From assembly GCF_958298935.1 (NCBI RefSeq), contig NC_084924.1, positions 30,105,819-30,169,818 of the forward strand: 64,000 bases of DNA, given 5' to 3'. Shown in pieces: positions 34,185 to 46,045 of this stretch. The stretch's first letter is position 1. The number at the start of each line of letters is the position of its first letter. Under the pieces are notes generated by a model, which had not been told where the DNA came from, did not search any database, and worked only from the letters and a program-made list of their open reading frames with translations. The position numbers were made by a program, and so were the translations under genes. This stretch comes from Phragmites australis. Lineage: Eukaryota; Streptophyta; Magnoliopsida; Poales; Poaceae.

Positions 34185-36976
34185 ATGGATAGAAGATGGA
34201 TGTACGTTGCAAGCCATGTGAACGCAGAGTACAAGAATGGCGTGGATTGTTTCCTAGTACAAGCCGCGACGCATAAGTCAAATACATAGTCTCAATACAT
34301 GTGTTGTCCATGCGTCAATTATGAGAACAAGAAGCAGTTTTCCACCACCCAGCAGATACATTCCCACTTGATGCCAAGGGGCTTTATGCCTAGCTATACC
34401 CACTGGACCGAGCACGGTGAAGCTAAGATCGTACAGGAAGGGCAATACATTGAAAGACATGTGCACCGATATGCCGATCAATGAATACATCGATATGCCG
34501 GCTGCCGGAGATACGTTGGCCGATGATGATCTAGAGGTGATGTTGGCCTACGCCGACGTCGATGATCTGGAGCAGATGTTGCATGATGAGGAGGGGAACT
34601 CAGCAATGAAAGAGAGTTTCAAAAATTCAAGTGTATATTAGAGGACTTTAAAACACCATTGTTCCCGGGCTGCGAGAAGGAGCACACAAAGTTGCGTATT
34701 GTGCTTTCACTGCTGCAATTGAAGGCAAGCAACAGGTGGTCTAATACTAGTTTCATAAAGTTATTACTGTTCTTGAAGAAATTGCTTCCAAAGGAAAATG
34801 TGCTGCCAGAAAACACGTACCAAGCCAAACAGGTTGTGTGCCCATTGGGGTTGGAAGTACAGAAAATACATGCATGTCCAAATGATTGCATGTTGTATCG
34901 CGAAGAGCTTGCAGACATGCAAGCGTGTCTCGTCTGTGGTGCAACATGGTACAAGCGTGACGGTTATGATATCAACGGTGAAGGAAAGAAGAAAAGGCGT
35001 CCCATCAAGGTGATGTGGTATTTTTCTATAGTCCCCCGTTTGGAGCATTTATTCGCGAACAAAAGATATGCCAAACTGATGTGATAGCACACCGATGAGT
35101 GCAAGGATGATGGAATGCTAAGATACACTGCTGATTCTACACAGTGGAGAAACATCGATATGAAATACAAGAAGCCCTTTGCAGAAGATGTGAGGAATAT
35201 AAGATTTGGGTTGAGTACGGATGGGATGAATCCATTCGGCAACATGAGCAATAGTCATAGCACTTGGCCTGTGACTCTACGTATCTACAACCTTCTTCCT
35301 TGGTTGTGTATGAAGCGGAAGTACATTATGATATCAGTGTTGATACCAGGGCCGAGGCAACCTGGCAACGATATCGATGTCTACCTAAAACCATTAATGA
35401 AAGATCTTATAATACTGTGGAACGATGGTGTGCAGGTATGGGATGTATACAAATGAGAAAACTTCACCCTACGCGCAATGCTATTCGTAACAATCCAAGA
35501 TTGGCCATCCCTTGGCAACCTATCAGGCCAGACTATCAAAGGCTACTGTGTATGTGTGCATTGCTTGGATGAAACAGAGAGCTTGTAGATGAAGAACAGC
35601 CGAAATATGGTGTACCTAGATCATCGTAAATTTCTTCGCAAGGATCACCTGTACCACAGGAACATGAGAGCTTTTGATGGGAAAGTTGAGACTCGATCAC
35701 CTCGTAAGCATCGCACTGGGAGATAGGTATATGAGATGATAACAGGACTTAGAGTTATCCTTGGAAACGGATGTGGGAATACACCGGTTCTGAAATATAA
35801 TCTTAGAGCTCCTATGTTAAAAAAAAATCTATCTTTTATGACTTAGTAGATAAACTAGATAAGCTGCAGGAAGATGTGGTCGAAACTCTATCCCAGCTTG
35901 AGGCGTTGTTCCCTCTATCATTTTTTGATATCATGGTGCATCTCATTGTTCACATTGTGAAAGAGACACAGATTCATAGCCCCGTGTTTCTGCATCAGAT
36001 GTACCCTTTCACGAGGTTCATGGGAGTTCTTAAGAAATATGTTCGTAACCAAAATTGGCTGGAGGGCTGCATGGCCGAGGGCTGGGGAGCCGAGGAGGTC
36101 ATTGATTTCTGTGTCGACTACATGAATCTCAACTCGATTGGTGTGCCTGTATCTCGCCATGAGGGGAGGCTACAGGGGAAAGGGGCGATAGGTGCAAACA
36201 CATTCTGCACTAACGACCCTATTTCATTCACGCGAGGACATTTTGCAGTTCTGCAATAATCAGTTGTAGTGAACCTGTATATCGAAGAACACCAGAAGAT
36301 CCTACGCACCAGAAACCATTGAAGTCCAATATTTGGATCGCACGAGAGCACAGAGATCATTTTGGCGCTTGGTTATGCAGACAAGTGATGCATAAGCAAA
36401 TAGAGTGTGCTTAGTTGAATGTGTTGGCTCATAGACCGTCTACTACAATCCTCACATTCCAATGATATGACATGAATGTCTATACATTTTATATGACAGC
36501 TCAAGATAATAAGAGCTCCAACCAAAATAGCGGTGTCCGTATAGATGCCTACGACTGCAATGAAAATAGGGAGACCTATTACGGATTCATAGAGGAGATC
36601 TGGGAGCTCAACTATAGAGTGTTAAAGATCGTCTTTTCTGGTGCCAATGGGTCAGACTCCCAGGGGTGTGAAGATCGACAAGTACGGTATGACTACAGTG
36701 GACCAAAACCTCGTTGGATACAGAGAAGAATCATTTGTACTTGCGAATGATGTTATGCAGATCTTCTATGTTAAGGACCCAGACCCGGCTAACAAGGAGG
36801 AGCACCACATGGTTCTTCAAGGAAAAAGAAGGATTGTTGGAGTAAAGAATGTTGCTGATGAGGAAGACTACAATCAATTCGACATGCTACCTCCTTTCGG
36901 AGAGGACGTCGACCGAGGTCTCATGGAAGACACCGACGAGCCTCCCTATGTACGTCGTGATCATAATGAATGGTGA
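34185..36976 (+). pseudogene. TNP2 transposase, near full length but broken
   Basis: The start follows an intron end (TAATTGTAG): DRRWMYVASHVNAEYKNGVD, then a TAG after HKSNT; downstream MCCPCVNYENKKQF and QIHSHLMPRGFMPSYTHWTE. After frame changes come DDDLEVMLAYADVDDLEQML, LSLLQLKASNRWSNTSFIK, KIHACPNDCMLYREEL, CLVCGATWYKRD, then TGA-TAG at 35082-35087 where relatives have CGA-TGG, LSTDGMNPFGNMSNSHSTWP, GPRQPGNDIDVYLKPLMKDL, then a TGA after VWDVYK. The C-terminal part has FPLSFFDIMVHLIVHIV and MYPFTRFMGVLKKYV (DUF4218), and RGVKIDKYGMTTVDQNLVGY with VLANDVMQIFYVKDPD (DUF4216), ending DHNEW. At least four stops and several frameshifts. It is the fullest TNP2 in the window. Confidence 0.85.
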
Positions 36977-37244
36977 ATCGTTAAGATAAAGTAGCTAAAT
37001 TGTATTAATTACTATGTATGAATTTGTTTTAGATGCAATTATACCTCATTTTTGTTATGGAAGCTTCAATTTGTAGTGTATGGTAGAAGATATATTTATT
37101 ATTGACCATATTGATTTTTGATTTTTGGCATATACAAAAATTAATTTTGGTATATAGCAAGTTAAAATTTAAATAAATATGTATTAGGTCTGCTAGGTCA
37201 ACTTAATGTTAATAAATATAGATAATACAAACTCAACCGAAATC

Positions 37245-37325
37245 ACCTGAGTAGCTCAGCAGTTTGTTCAGTCTTACTTGGTGTAGGACTTGGGTTTGAG
37301 TCTCTGCATGCTCGCGAAGCTAAAA
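37245..37325 (+). other. tRNA-like module in X3
   Basis: GAGTAGCTCAGCAGTTTG (box A-like) is followed after about 45 bases by GGGTTTGAGTCTCTG (box B-like). This is the best tRNA resemblance in the window, but I could not fold a full cloverleaf, and the CCA-proximal stem is not evident. A family X-wide copy lies at 59403 (minus) and a worn one at 3360. Confidence 0.5.
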
Positions 37326-37359
37326 TAAATTTTTTGCACCCTGCGACACCAACAATGAA

Positions 37360-37525
37360 AGGGGTTTCACTGCCAGTGGACATATTGGACCGGTAGTGAA
37401 ACTACTTTCACTGCCGATGTACTTATTGAGTCGGCAGTGAAAGTAGTTTCACTGCCGATTGTCCTAGTGAGCTGACAGTGAAGGTACTCTTTCACTACCA
37501 GTGGTCATATTGAGCCGGCAATGAA
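37360..37525. repeat. Internal subterminal-type array in X3
   Basis: Five or six copies of CACTGCCGRYNNNCNTATTGAGNCGGCAGTGAAA-like pairs sit in the middle of the element, between the TNP2 3' end and the Pro-rich stretch. The inverted copy X5 has this array twice (59190-59350 and 59570-59700). Confidence 0.75.
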
Positions 37526-37534
37526 AGTCCTCAT

Positions 37535-37543
37535 CTATAAAAT
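37535..37543 (+). promoter_or_regulatory. TATA-like box before the Pro-rich stretch
   Basis: CTATAAAATAGCTCGATGCC lies just after the internal array. The equivalent place in X5 (minus, near 59190) reads CTATATAATTGCTCGATGCC, so the box and following bases are kept between copies that otherwise differ. A promoter for the second gene of the element is inference. Confidence 0.4.
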
Positions 37544-37557
37544 AGCTCGATGCCATG

Positions 37558-37873
37558 CGCCCTTTGACACTTGGAAAAATTTTCCCGTTCCCTATGCCGT
37601 CTACCGAAACACCTCCCGACGCCGAGGAGCCCATGCCGCTGGAGGTACACGAGCCTATGCCCGTTGTCCGTGTCCTCCTTGATGCCGTCGTCCTCCTCCC
37701 CACCATCGTCACCGTCCTCCTGCTCAGTGCCATTCCCATCCTCCTCTACACCGTCATCCTCCTCCCCACCACCGTCGCCATCCTCCTCCCCGGCGTCATT
37801 CTCGTCCTCCCGAGCTCCAATACATCATCGCGGTGAGTACTCCACCGCTCGCCGTCTCCCTCCACCTCCCTGA
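37558..37873 (+). other. Pro/Ser-rich GC-rich stretch of family X
   Basis: Downstream of the TATA-like box the sequence is built on CATCCTCCTCCCC-type units, open in two frames. Related stretches lie at 3480-3740 (X1) and 58875-59150 (X5, minus). Frame is not conserved between copies, and I see no domain. It may be a 5' leader or the first exon of the element's second gene. Confidence 0.4.
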
Positions 37874-40800
37874 CGGTGTTTGTGGTTGCTGCGAAGTGAT
37901 AGGTACTATGAGGTTAATGGTTCATTTGGTAATTGAGTTCTGGTTTCACCACTGGGTGGTTTAGTCAATTGAAATTGAGTCGAGTGAGCTCGGTTGTGGT
38001 GTTTAGAACTTTGGTGTTCAGGCAGTCGATTGGTGGTGGTGCTGTGTTCGTGGAGTGTGTTGAAGGTGATATGCTCTGTGATGATCAAATGGAACACTGA
38101 GGTTGGGCCTGGGTCCTCCGCTCCACCACCATCGGCCCCCCGGCGTCCCCGGACGTACTCACACCATCAATCGTCAGTGTGGGGATACGGTCCTCGTCGC
38201 GGGAGAGGTAGAGGGATACTGAACTGGCTCAACTCAACCGACTTATTAGGGGGTGACTTGTAATATTGTGTGTTTGTCGATGCCTGACATGCAATATGTG
38301 TTCATTACTATGTATTAATGAAGGTGTTTTTATTATTGATTTATAGTAAATATATGTATCATTGTATGCATGTATTAAGAGAGAGACAGAGAAATGGAAG
38401 AGAGAGAGAGAGTACAGAGAGGACAGAGAGGAGGACCGTGGAGGGGGGAGAGGGAAAACATTGCCGGCTCAAACCTTCGACCGGCAGTGATACCCAAGGC
38501 ATCATTGCCGGCCGAAGGATACAGCCAGCAGTGATGCCAGAGAATCACTACCGGCTGACGGCAGTGATGGCTTGGGTATCACGGCCGGCTAAATCCTTCA
38601 GCCAGCAGTGATAACCCCCTTCACTACCGGTCCATCGAGCCGGCACTGATAGAACTCAACTATCACTGCCCGTTGCTCACTACTGGCTCCAAAACTAGCA
38701 GTGAAGGGGGTTTTGGAGCCGGCAGTGAAGGGGTTTTCTGTAGTAGTGCAACACTGACAGTCTGAGTATCAATGCTGGCTAGTGTGACAAGCTGGCACTG
38801 ATACTTATGTAGGCACAAATAAATTATGAATTCAATAATACCTCATTCAAAATCTAATTTCAAATTTGTATTCAAATATATGTAGGCATTCATCACAGGA
38901 AGATACGTACACATGGATCACAAATAATTCATCCACATCCACACATAATCATGAATTCATCAACATCCACACATAAATATTATCATAGTTCACATCATAG
39001 GTTAAACACATTGCAAATGCACTCATCCCTAATTCTACGGTGCACGTCGAATCATATAGTCTTCATAGTTGACATCTATGATATCAACTCTATATATCTC
39101 TTCAAAATGGCATAGTGCATAAACGAGCACACACACTATCTTGAGCAACAAAGGGTAGATCCATCACAATCCATAAACAGTGAAACCTCCACATAGGCCT
39201 GATACCTACCTTCATGAACTCTCTTGACTTTCGGGCCAATCATAGTGAAACCCAACCGCTCCATGACATAACATAAGAGTGAACCCAAGCTAACATCCAA
39301 ATGCATCCTATTATTCCAGTAAAAATCCTACATGCAAAGAGCATGAATCTGCATAGAAAATTCGATAGTATATGAAACAATACTATAGACTAAAATTCAT
39401 GGCGGCAACCGTGTCAAGTGCATGTAATCACGACAGACTGATAGTCATTAAAGCCACATCCTCCGCATTCTGCTCAAGCGCTTTCAATTTGAAATAGCCG
39501 TAGTTAGTAAAATGTACCCAACTTGATCCTCAATCTCTTGCAAAACCACTGCCACCGCGTTTTTTTGAGCCACATGGATCTCAGATGATTGGATGCCAGA
39601 GAGAACAATATTGATAGATTCTTCATTAGCCAACATTTGAAAACTACTTGTTATATTCCTTGTACCACCATCACCTATAGTGGTAGTCACAACAGGTTGT
39701 GTACAACCATCTATATGAGCAATCATTCCATTTAACCAAACTAGACATTTTTCAATACATGCATATCTTTAACAACTACATATTTTTCAAATATCAGTTG
39801 TCCAACTAAAATAGATACGAGGCATACCATTTTGATCATCCTGGATGTCACACCCTGATTATAGGTTGAATAATTAGAATAGGAAAACACCAATTTTCTA
39901 AATTCAAATTCAAATTGGAATTAGGTTATTACTTTTCTGAATGCATTCATGTTGGAAATAGGCATGTAGGGTTTATTTGGTTTTTTGTTTGGAGTTTTTT
40001 TGTCTTTGTTTGTTTTGATTTGTTTTAGAATAGAAATAGATTAGAAAAAGAACTGAAAAGGAAAAGAAGAGAAAACCTAATTCTACCCAGCCCAACCCTC
40101 CCTCCCTCACTAACCTACCCCGCCCGTTCTTTCTCTCCCTCCTAACCTGGCCCGCCAGCCCAGCCGACCTGCTCTCGCTTCTCCCCGCTTTAGTCCAAGT
40201 CAGCCCACCCCAAGCAGCCTAGCGTGCCGTTCCGCCAGCCCAAGCCAGCGTAGCTATGCCAGCCCATCTCTGTCTCCCTCCACCAAAAACGCCCAAGCCA
40301 TTTCCGCCTTCCCTCCGAGTCGCTGCCACGCAGGCCCCACCTGTCAGGACCGTCTTTCACCTCAGGTTGGAGTCCAACTCCAACACAAGCCATGCGGCCA
40401 TCGAATCCCACCAAATCCACGCCCAAATCAGAGGGGAAAACATCTAGAAGATTGTCTTGTGATCCCCAACAAATCGGCTTTTAAATGATGAGTTTCACTT
40501 GATTTTGTGACCATCGCCGCTCTAAACCCTAATTAAGCCCACCCTTGTCCCCTTGAGTCTTCACACCTATATATAGTAGCTCATATGCCCTCCCCAAAAC
40601 CTGTCGATCCTTTTCCCCAGCTCGCTGAGTCATTTTCCACGCTGGAGAGCTATCACACCATAGCTCTGAGCACCACCGTGGTTGGAGCTCGCCTCCAGGT
40701 CATCCCGGTGGTCATCTGGCACTACTGACGCTGTCGCTGAGTCGCTTGAGCCCTTGCATCCCTGTTCTACCACTCGCCGGAGCTCCACGCTCGTTGGAGC

Positions 40801-41712
40801 CTGATTTTGACGAAAGTTGGGTCATCTGTCGTCACTTTCGAAGTGTTCTGCCGCCTTTGGTCCATGGTAAGCCCCATGAGCCGAGTCCACCATCCGGTCT
40901 ACCATCATTGTGAACCTGATCCATGATCCTAAGCCATCCGATTCAAATCCGGCGGTCCAGATCCAATCCAACTGCCACATCAGCCCTTACCGTGTGGCAA
41001 CCACATCATCATGCCATGTCTCGCCACGTCATCACCTTTGTTGATGTGTCTGCCACATTATCACAATGATCCTAGTTAGCCTTAGTATTGCAAATAGGTC
41101 TCTAGATAGTTTAAATAATTAGATTTAGGTCCTTAATTTTACAATAAACACCCTAGACTTGTTAACAATTAAGCTTAGGCCCTAAGTTTTTATAGTAAAC
41201 CCCTTAGACTTTCTAAATATTAGTTTTAGGTCATGTATTTTTATAGAAAACTCCCTATACTTTAATAAATTAGGTTTTCAGCCTTGACCTTTTTGCAGAA
41301 AAGCCCCTGTTTAATAAAACCATCATAACGTTTTCGTTGTAGTTCCTTTTTCAGCGATTCTTGCGCCATTGGTTTCATTTTTCCGAGCTCTATCTTTCTA
41401 GATAGGTTTTTTCATGTTGTTATTTTGTTTAGTGTTCTGTTCTTAGTTGCTATGCTTTTAGTGTGTTATTTGTGTGCTTTGTCGGTAATTGTGCGATTAG
41501 TCATCAACGCCCCGGATCAGTTCGACGAACATCAAGACTAAGAGCTAGAGTACACTGAGCAACAGTAAGGAGAAGATGGTGTCCTTGATCATCTTGAGCC
41601 TATGTTTTTAAATATTTTGTTGTAAAAAATTGCATGCAATGTCATTTTGATGGGTAGTCGCCTATGTTAGGGTTTTCCCTAGATCTTCCTTTATATTCCT
41701 TGAAGCCTAAGT

Positions 41713-42917
41713 CACTACTACAAAACCAGCCATATGTACCGACCCATCACTACCGGTTCCTAATGAGTCAGCAGTGATGAAACATCACTGCCGGTTCATA
41801 AGCCTCGCAAAAGAAATCGGCCAACGTAACCTATGAACCAACAGTGATAACAGGCATCACTAATAGCTCAAATCATTAGTCGGCAATGATTCCCTTCACT
41901 ACTGGCTGATAATAACAACTGGTAGTAAGAGAGTGGCCAGACCCAAAATTCGATTTCAATCAGCTTTTGCTCGCAGAAGCCTCACATCCTCCTCTTTGTC
42001 TCAGCCTTATCTCTTCACGTCCGCTCTCTCCTCCCCACATGCAGCTCTCTCTAGATCTCCCCACCAGGGAGCCAGGTCTCAGTGCTGCAGGTCACGCCAC
42101 GGGCTTCCACGGCTTGGGAGGTGTCTGACCCCGTACTCAAGCTCGACGTCCGAAACTCCATCTTCAACTTTACCACGCTAGGCTACTTCTACTACACCAG
42201 CGGTGCGCCGGGCCACTACCGGAAGGGCCAGAAGCTTTGGGTTGATGTGCCCATGGCCAATGGCATCTACCTGCCACCCTCTACCACTAACCTGGAAGCC
42301 CTCTCCTTCATTGTCTCTCTCCTCCTGTGATAGCTAGCTCTCTCATCTCTTTCTCTTTTGAGATTACATTGGTGGGAGTGAGTTCTTGGGTTGAGGCAGA
42401 TGGGACGTTTGGATGATCAGAGCTTAGATCTCCAAAAAAATTTACTGGTCTGTACTAGTAGTATCTAGATCTCTCTCTCTCTCCATTACATTGTACAATG
42501 CAAATGATGAGAAGGATCATTTTGCATCGATCTAATGACAATCTCTTTGCATCTCCAGCATCAGCGACAAGTGATTACCTCATTTCATCAGTTTGATGTC
42601 GAATCAGTTTGAGGTTGAATTTGTTTGATGTCAAATTAGTGGTGTGTTCTGTGGCTGTGGCCTTTGTGCCACCATGTTTCTTGTGCAGGCCGGAGCAAGA
42701 CCGAGCCAGCACGGTGGCAACGGCAGAGCATGCTGGGGGCGGTGGGGGTAGTCGGCTCATTTATTATTATTTTTCCTGAAAATACTAACACTACCGGTGG
42801 ACAACAGCCAGCAGTGATAGCAATGTGAGTATCACTGCTCGTTATGTACTACCGGTTCCAAAACCGACAGTGAAAGCCAGTTTAGAACAGACAGTGTTAG
42901 GCTATTCTGTAGTAATG
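41713..42917 (+). mobile_element. CACTA family X, small copy X4 with captured gene (TSD AGT)
   Basis: The left terminus CACTACTACAAAACCAGCC starts at 41713; the right TTCTGTAGTAATG ends at 42917, with TAATG where TAGTG is expected. Both flanks are AGT (41710-41712, 42918-42920). Subterminal repeats (CACTACCGGTTCC, CAGCAGTGATG) are family X. The middle holds a phytocyanin-like gene piece in place of transposase genes. It was inserted into the gypsy left LTR, so it is younger than that insertion. Confidence 0.9.
42082..42330 (+). pseudogene. Captured phytocyanin-like (early nodulin-like) fragment
   Basis: The frame holds FTTLGYFYYTSGAPGHYRKG and then QKLWVDVPMANGIYLPP. This matches the C-terminal half of the plastocyanin-like domain of plant phytocyanins, where the usual block is a (F/Y)F.SG.PGHC..GQK..V.V pattern. 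Here the copper-ligand Cys is Tyr (PGHY). The N-terminal half of the domain with the first His ligand is not visible. The piece lies wholly inside CACTA X4, so it is a captured host exon. The upstream frame (41933-42130) is Ser/Arg-rich and does not align. Confidence 0.65.
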
Positions 42918-44141
42918 AGTGGTGGTTGGTATGAGTCTTTGGGTAGATTTGCTTAGCTATGCTGTCGGGATGTTGGAAAATATCATATACTTGACTAACA
43001 AACATATAACCATGATGGTTAATATGATGATGAATTTGATCAAACAACACGGAACCTTAGGCCTTGAGCAAATAGGTGATTATGAAGGTGATCATAGATA
43101 TGTCGTTGGTTTAGTCTTTGCACAAGTGACCTAAATAAGGATAGGTTCATGGAGCGACAACCAAAGAAAATCAGTACAAAAACAAGACCGATATGGGTAG
43201 GCTTAGCTGATTAATTAGGGTTCTCTAAGTGTTGTTTGGGCCAGATTGGAGGCGTGGATGAGGGAAGTTAATTCCTAGATTCCACAAGGCACAAGAGGGG
43301 GCTTCTGTGTAGGAGTTAGACTGATGGTGACACATACTAGGATGATTCTTTGTAAAGGCTTCAGAGTGATCTCCTAGCCACACACCCTAGGTAGTGTGTA
43401 ATGTGCCTGATCAGCATGGGCGACATAGAGACTTTAGTCACCTGCTTGCAGGTGATGAAATCATGACTCATGGGAAAGTTGTATACCTCTACAGAGTGTA
43501 AAATCTGATATATCAATCATGCTCACAGTCATGAAAGACTTGGATCCTCATATGATTATGTGGTTTTGGTTTTTAGTTATGGTTTGTTGGTGCTGGTGGT
43601 ACTAAATGGTTATGGTTTACATGGTGGTTAGCTTTGGGTGGTTGTTATTCGGTCTTTTGGGTTACATTCATTTAATAATTTCTTAATGCTTTCGAATCAC
43701 ATTATTGTTCCTTTACTCACATTCACGCAAATATACCATGTGTTAGCCTATTTTTGTTGAAAGCCTACATTTCATTATTTTGCCATACTTGCTGAGTACT
43801 ACATGTACTAACCCTTGCTATCTCCCACAATACATATACTTCTCAGTAGTGGACTTCGAAGATTTTCAAGATGACGACCTGGTGATCTTGGAGTTTGTCT
43901 TCCGGTCGGTGCCTGTGGAGTTGCTTGGTCACTAAGGCTTTCGTCCCGCTGTTGTCGATTAGTTTACCGTCATTTAGATAATAAAGTTATTTGGTTTAAG
44001 TCTTTAATGTAAAAGTTGAATGGTTGTAAGTTAAAGTATTGCTTTTGTTACTTCACATGTGACGTCCTTATGTGTGTTAAACTTTCTGGACACACATAAA
44101 CTATACTTAGTTTTGTTCGTTAAAACTGAGTGTGAAAGAGG

Positions 44142-44154
44142 TGGTATCAGAGCC
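44142..44154 (+). promoter_or_regulatory. Primer-binding site (initiator Met-tRNA type)
   Basis: TGGTATCAGAGCC four bases after the left LTR is the standard plant retrotransposon primer site complementary to the 3' end of initiator Met-tRNA. Confidence 0.9.
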
Positions 44155-44802
44155 ATACAGATTGTAGGACAGCAAGCCTAGATAGAATAATCGTATCATA
44201 AAGTCATATTTTAAAAGTCTATTTTGAAAAAAAAAACTCATTCCCATGCTTTTCTGACCTCTCATTTTCTCTTTCTACTTTCCTATTCCAATCTATTGAA
44301 TAAAATGAATTTCCAATATTCCCCTTTCAAAACTTTTAGTTGTTAAATCATCCTAGTTGTTTTGTTTAAAAAGGATGCATTTGAAGAACTCACTTGATGC
44401 TTCTACCCCGCATGAAGACTCCAATGATGATGTTGAAGGTACTTCGCTACAAGGAAGGATCATGTACCACAACACTGAAGATATAAAGATCCATCTCCGT
44501 GCCTCTATCAGTTTTGGTTTATCAAGTTATAGGAGGATTTTCCCTTTTTCTTCAGAAATGTTAGAGTAGAACGTTCGATGCAATCGTTAAGGTCATTAAT
44601 GATAGTGTGAGAATTGTTATGGTGTTAAGTGTGTGATTTGGATCTTTTGTTTGAGTGTTAGTGTGTGATGTAGAATGTTTTGGCACCTTATCCACAGTCG
44701 CATCTTAAATATCTATATATAAAGTATAGTTGGGTTTTCCCCTTAGGCGGATCTTTTTTAGTTCTTCTTATCTTTCCTATTTCTCTTCTCCACCCGAATT
44801 AG

Positions 44803-46020
44803 ATGGCTAGCAAAAGAAGGAGTACATGTGGCAGCAATGAGGTTGACAACAACAACAACTAGAATCCACCCCCGCCTCTTCTAATGACCTTGGAACAACA
44901 AATAGCTATGCAGCAGACGTCAGCTTATGTTCCTCCACCTCCCCATCAGCCATCAAGTCTTGGAGAATTCAAGAGAACTCATCCCCCGGTCTTCAGTCAT
45001 GCATTGGAGCCTATGGATGCAGATGATTGGCTAAAGGATATAGAAAGGAAGCTACAGGTTGCACAATGCACTGACAGAGAGATGGTTCTGTATGCTTCAC
45101 ACCAACTAGCCAGTCAAGCTTTGAACTGGTGGGAAGCATATTGTTCTGCGCATGAAATCCCATCAGGTATCACTTGGATGGAGTTCAAAACCAGTTTCCA
45201 CACTCACTATATGTCATCAGGAGATATTCGTCTGAAGAAGAAAGAATTCATGAGCCTGAAGCAAGGATCAATGATAGTAAGGGAGTATGTGACCAAGTTT
45301 ACTCAATTATCTAGGTATGCACCAAGTGAAGTGGACACAGATGAGAAGAAGCAGGAATGCTTTTTGGAAGGTCTGAATGATACCATTGAGTGTTCCCTAC
45401 TTCCCCAAAAGTTTGCCAATTTTCAAGCTATGATAAACAAAGATATAGTGATTGAAGACAAGCGTCGTCAAGTGGATGAGAAGAAGAGAAGATGTCATTC
45501 CAGGAACAAGGAAGCAACGCACGTCCCCGTGTGGCAACTCAAACACCTCAGCCAGGTCCTATGTTCCGCTCTAATAATTAGGACAGGACTCAATCTCAAG
45601 CCCTTGTTCAACACCCCAGCTATCAGACACTTAGCCCAACTCCACCAGCCACTCCTCAAGACAAGAATAGCCCAGCTACTCCCGCCTCAAGCAAAGGATG
45701 TTTCCATTGTGGAGAGGTAGGACACTATGTGAATATGTGTCCTAAGAAGTATCCAAGAGTGGTAACATCAACACTCCGAAATCTACTCAATTTCAACCCC
45801 AAGCACATAATAGAAATTAGACCCCCGTTCAGAACAATCATGGATAGCAAAACTTTATTCGTGGGAATGTCAACCATGTCACTGCAGAAGAAACTCAAGG
45901 TGCTCAGGATGTGGTATATGGTATGTTCCTTGTCAACTCCCAACCCACATCAGTTTTATTTGATTCTGGAGTGTTGCATTCCTTCAAAACTACTTAGTAT
46001 GTTGCAGAGCATCAGTTAGA
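44803..46020 (+). pseudogene. gag and start of protease, gypsy element
   Basis: The gag start is MASKRRSTCGSNEVDNNNN followed at once by a TAG; a long frame resumes at 44884. The capsid part includes EPMDADDWLKDIERKLQVAQ, LNWWEAYCSAHE and REYVTKFTQLSRYAP, all typical of Retrotrans_gag. Near 45490 the frame shifts; in the new frame a CCHC zinc knuckle CFHCGEVGHYVNMC lies at about 45698-45740. After another shift the protease opens NHVTAEETQGAQDVVYG and LFDSG (45956-45970), the aspartic-protease motif, followed by VLHSF where family members have ASHSF. The frame is lost after about 15 more residues, where LTR sequence begins. Not functional. Confidence 0.85.
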
Positions 46021-46045
46021 CTCACGTAAACCCTGACGGTGAAAC

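Larger units (their letters stand above)
32984..38748 (+). mobile_element. CACTA family X, complete copy X3 (TSD CAA)
   Basis: The left terminus CACTACTACAAAACTGG starts at 32984 and the right TTTTCTGTAGTAGTG ends at 38748, both flanked by CAA (32981-32983 and 38749-38751). Subterminal arrays of CACTGCCGGCT and GGCAGTGAT lie at 33010-33260 and 38460-38730. It carries TNP2 in the plus direction, then a tRNA-like module, an internal repeat array, a TATA-like box and a Pro-rich stretch. The TnpA/Ulp1 gene present in X1 is absent. Insertion inside the outer CACTA element gives the relative age. Confidence 0.9.
39846..44137 (+). repeat. Left LTR of gypsy element (interrupted)
   Basis: Begins TGTCACACCC. 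After removing the CACTA X4 insertion (41713-42917) the LTR is about 3.1 kb. The last 822 bases (43316-44137) match the right LTR piece almost without length change. The end reads GAGTGTGAAA, a mutated form of the right copy's GGGTGTGACA. Confidence 0.8.

Noticed and set aside
37245..37325. A functional tRNA gene
   Set aside because: Boxes A and B are recognisable, but the stems do not form a convincing cloverleaf and the copies are inside transposons.
38381..38460. GAGA promoter elements of a gene
   Set aside because: Simple repeat inside the right part of X3; the same tract occurs in X1 (9905-9975) with no gene following.
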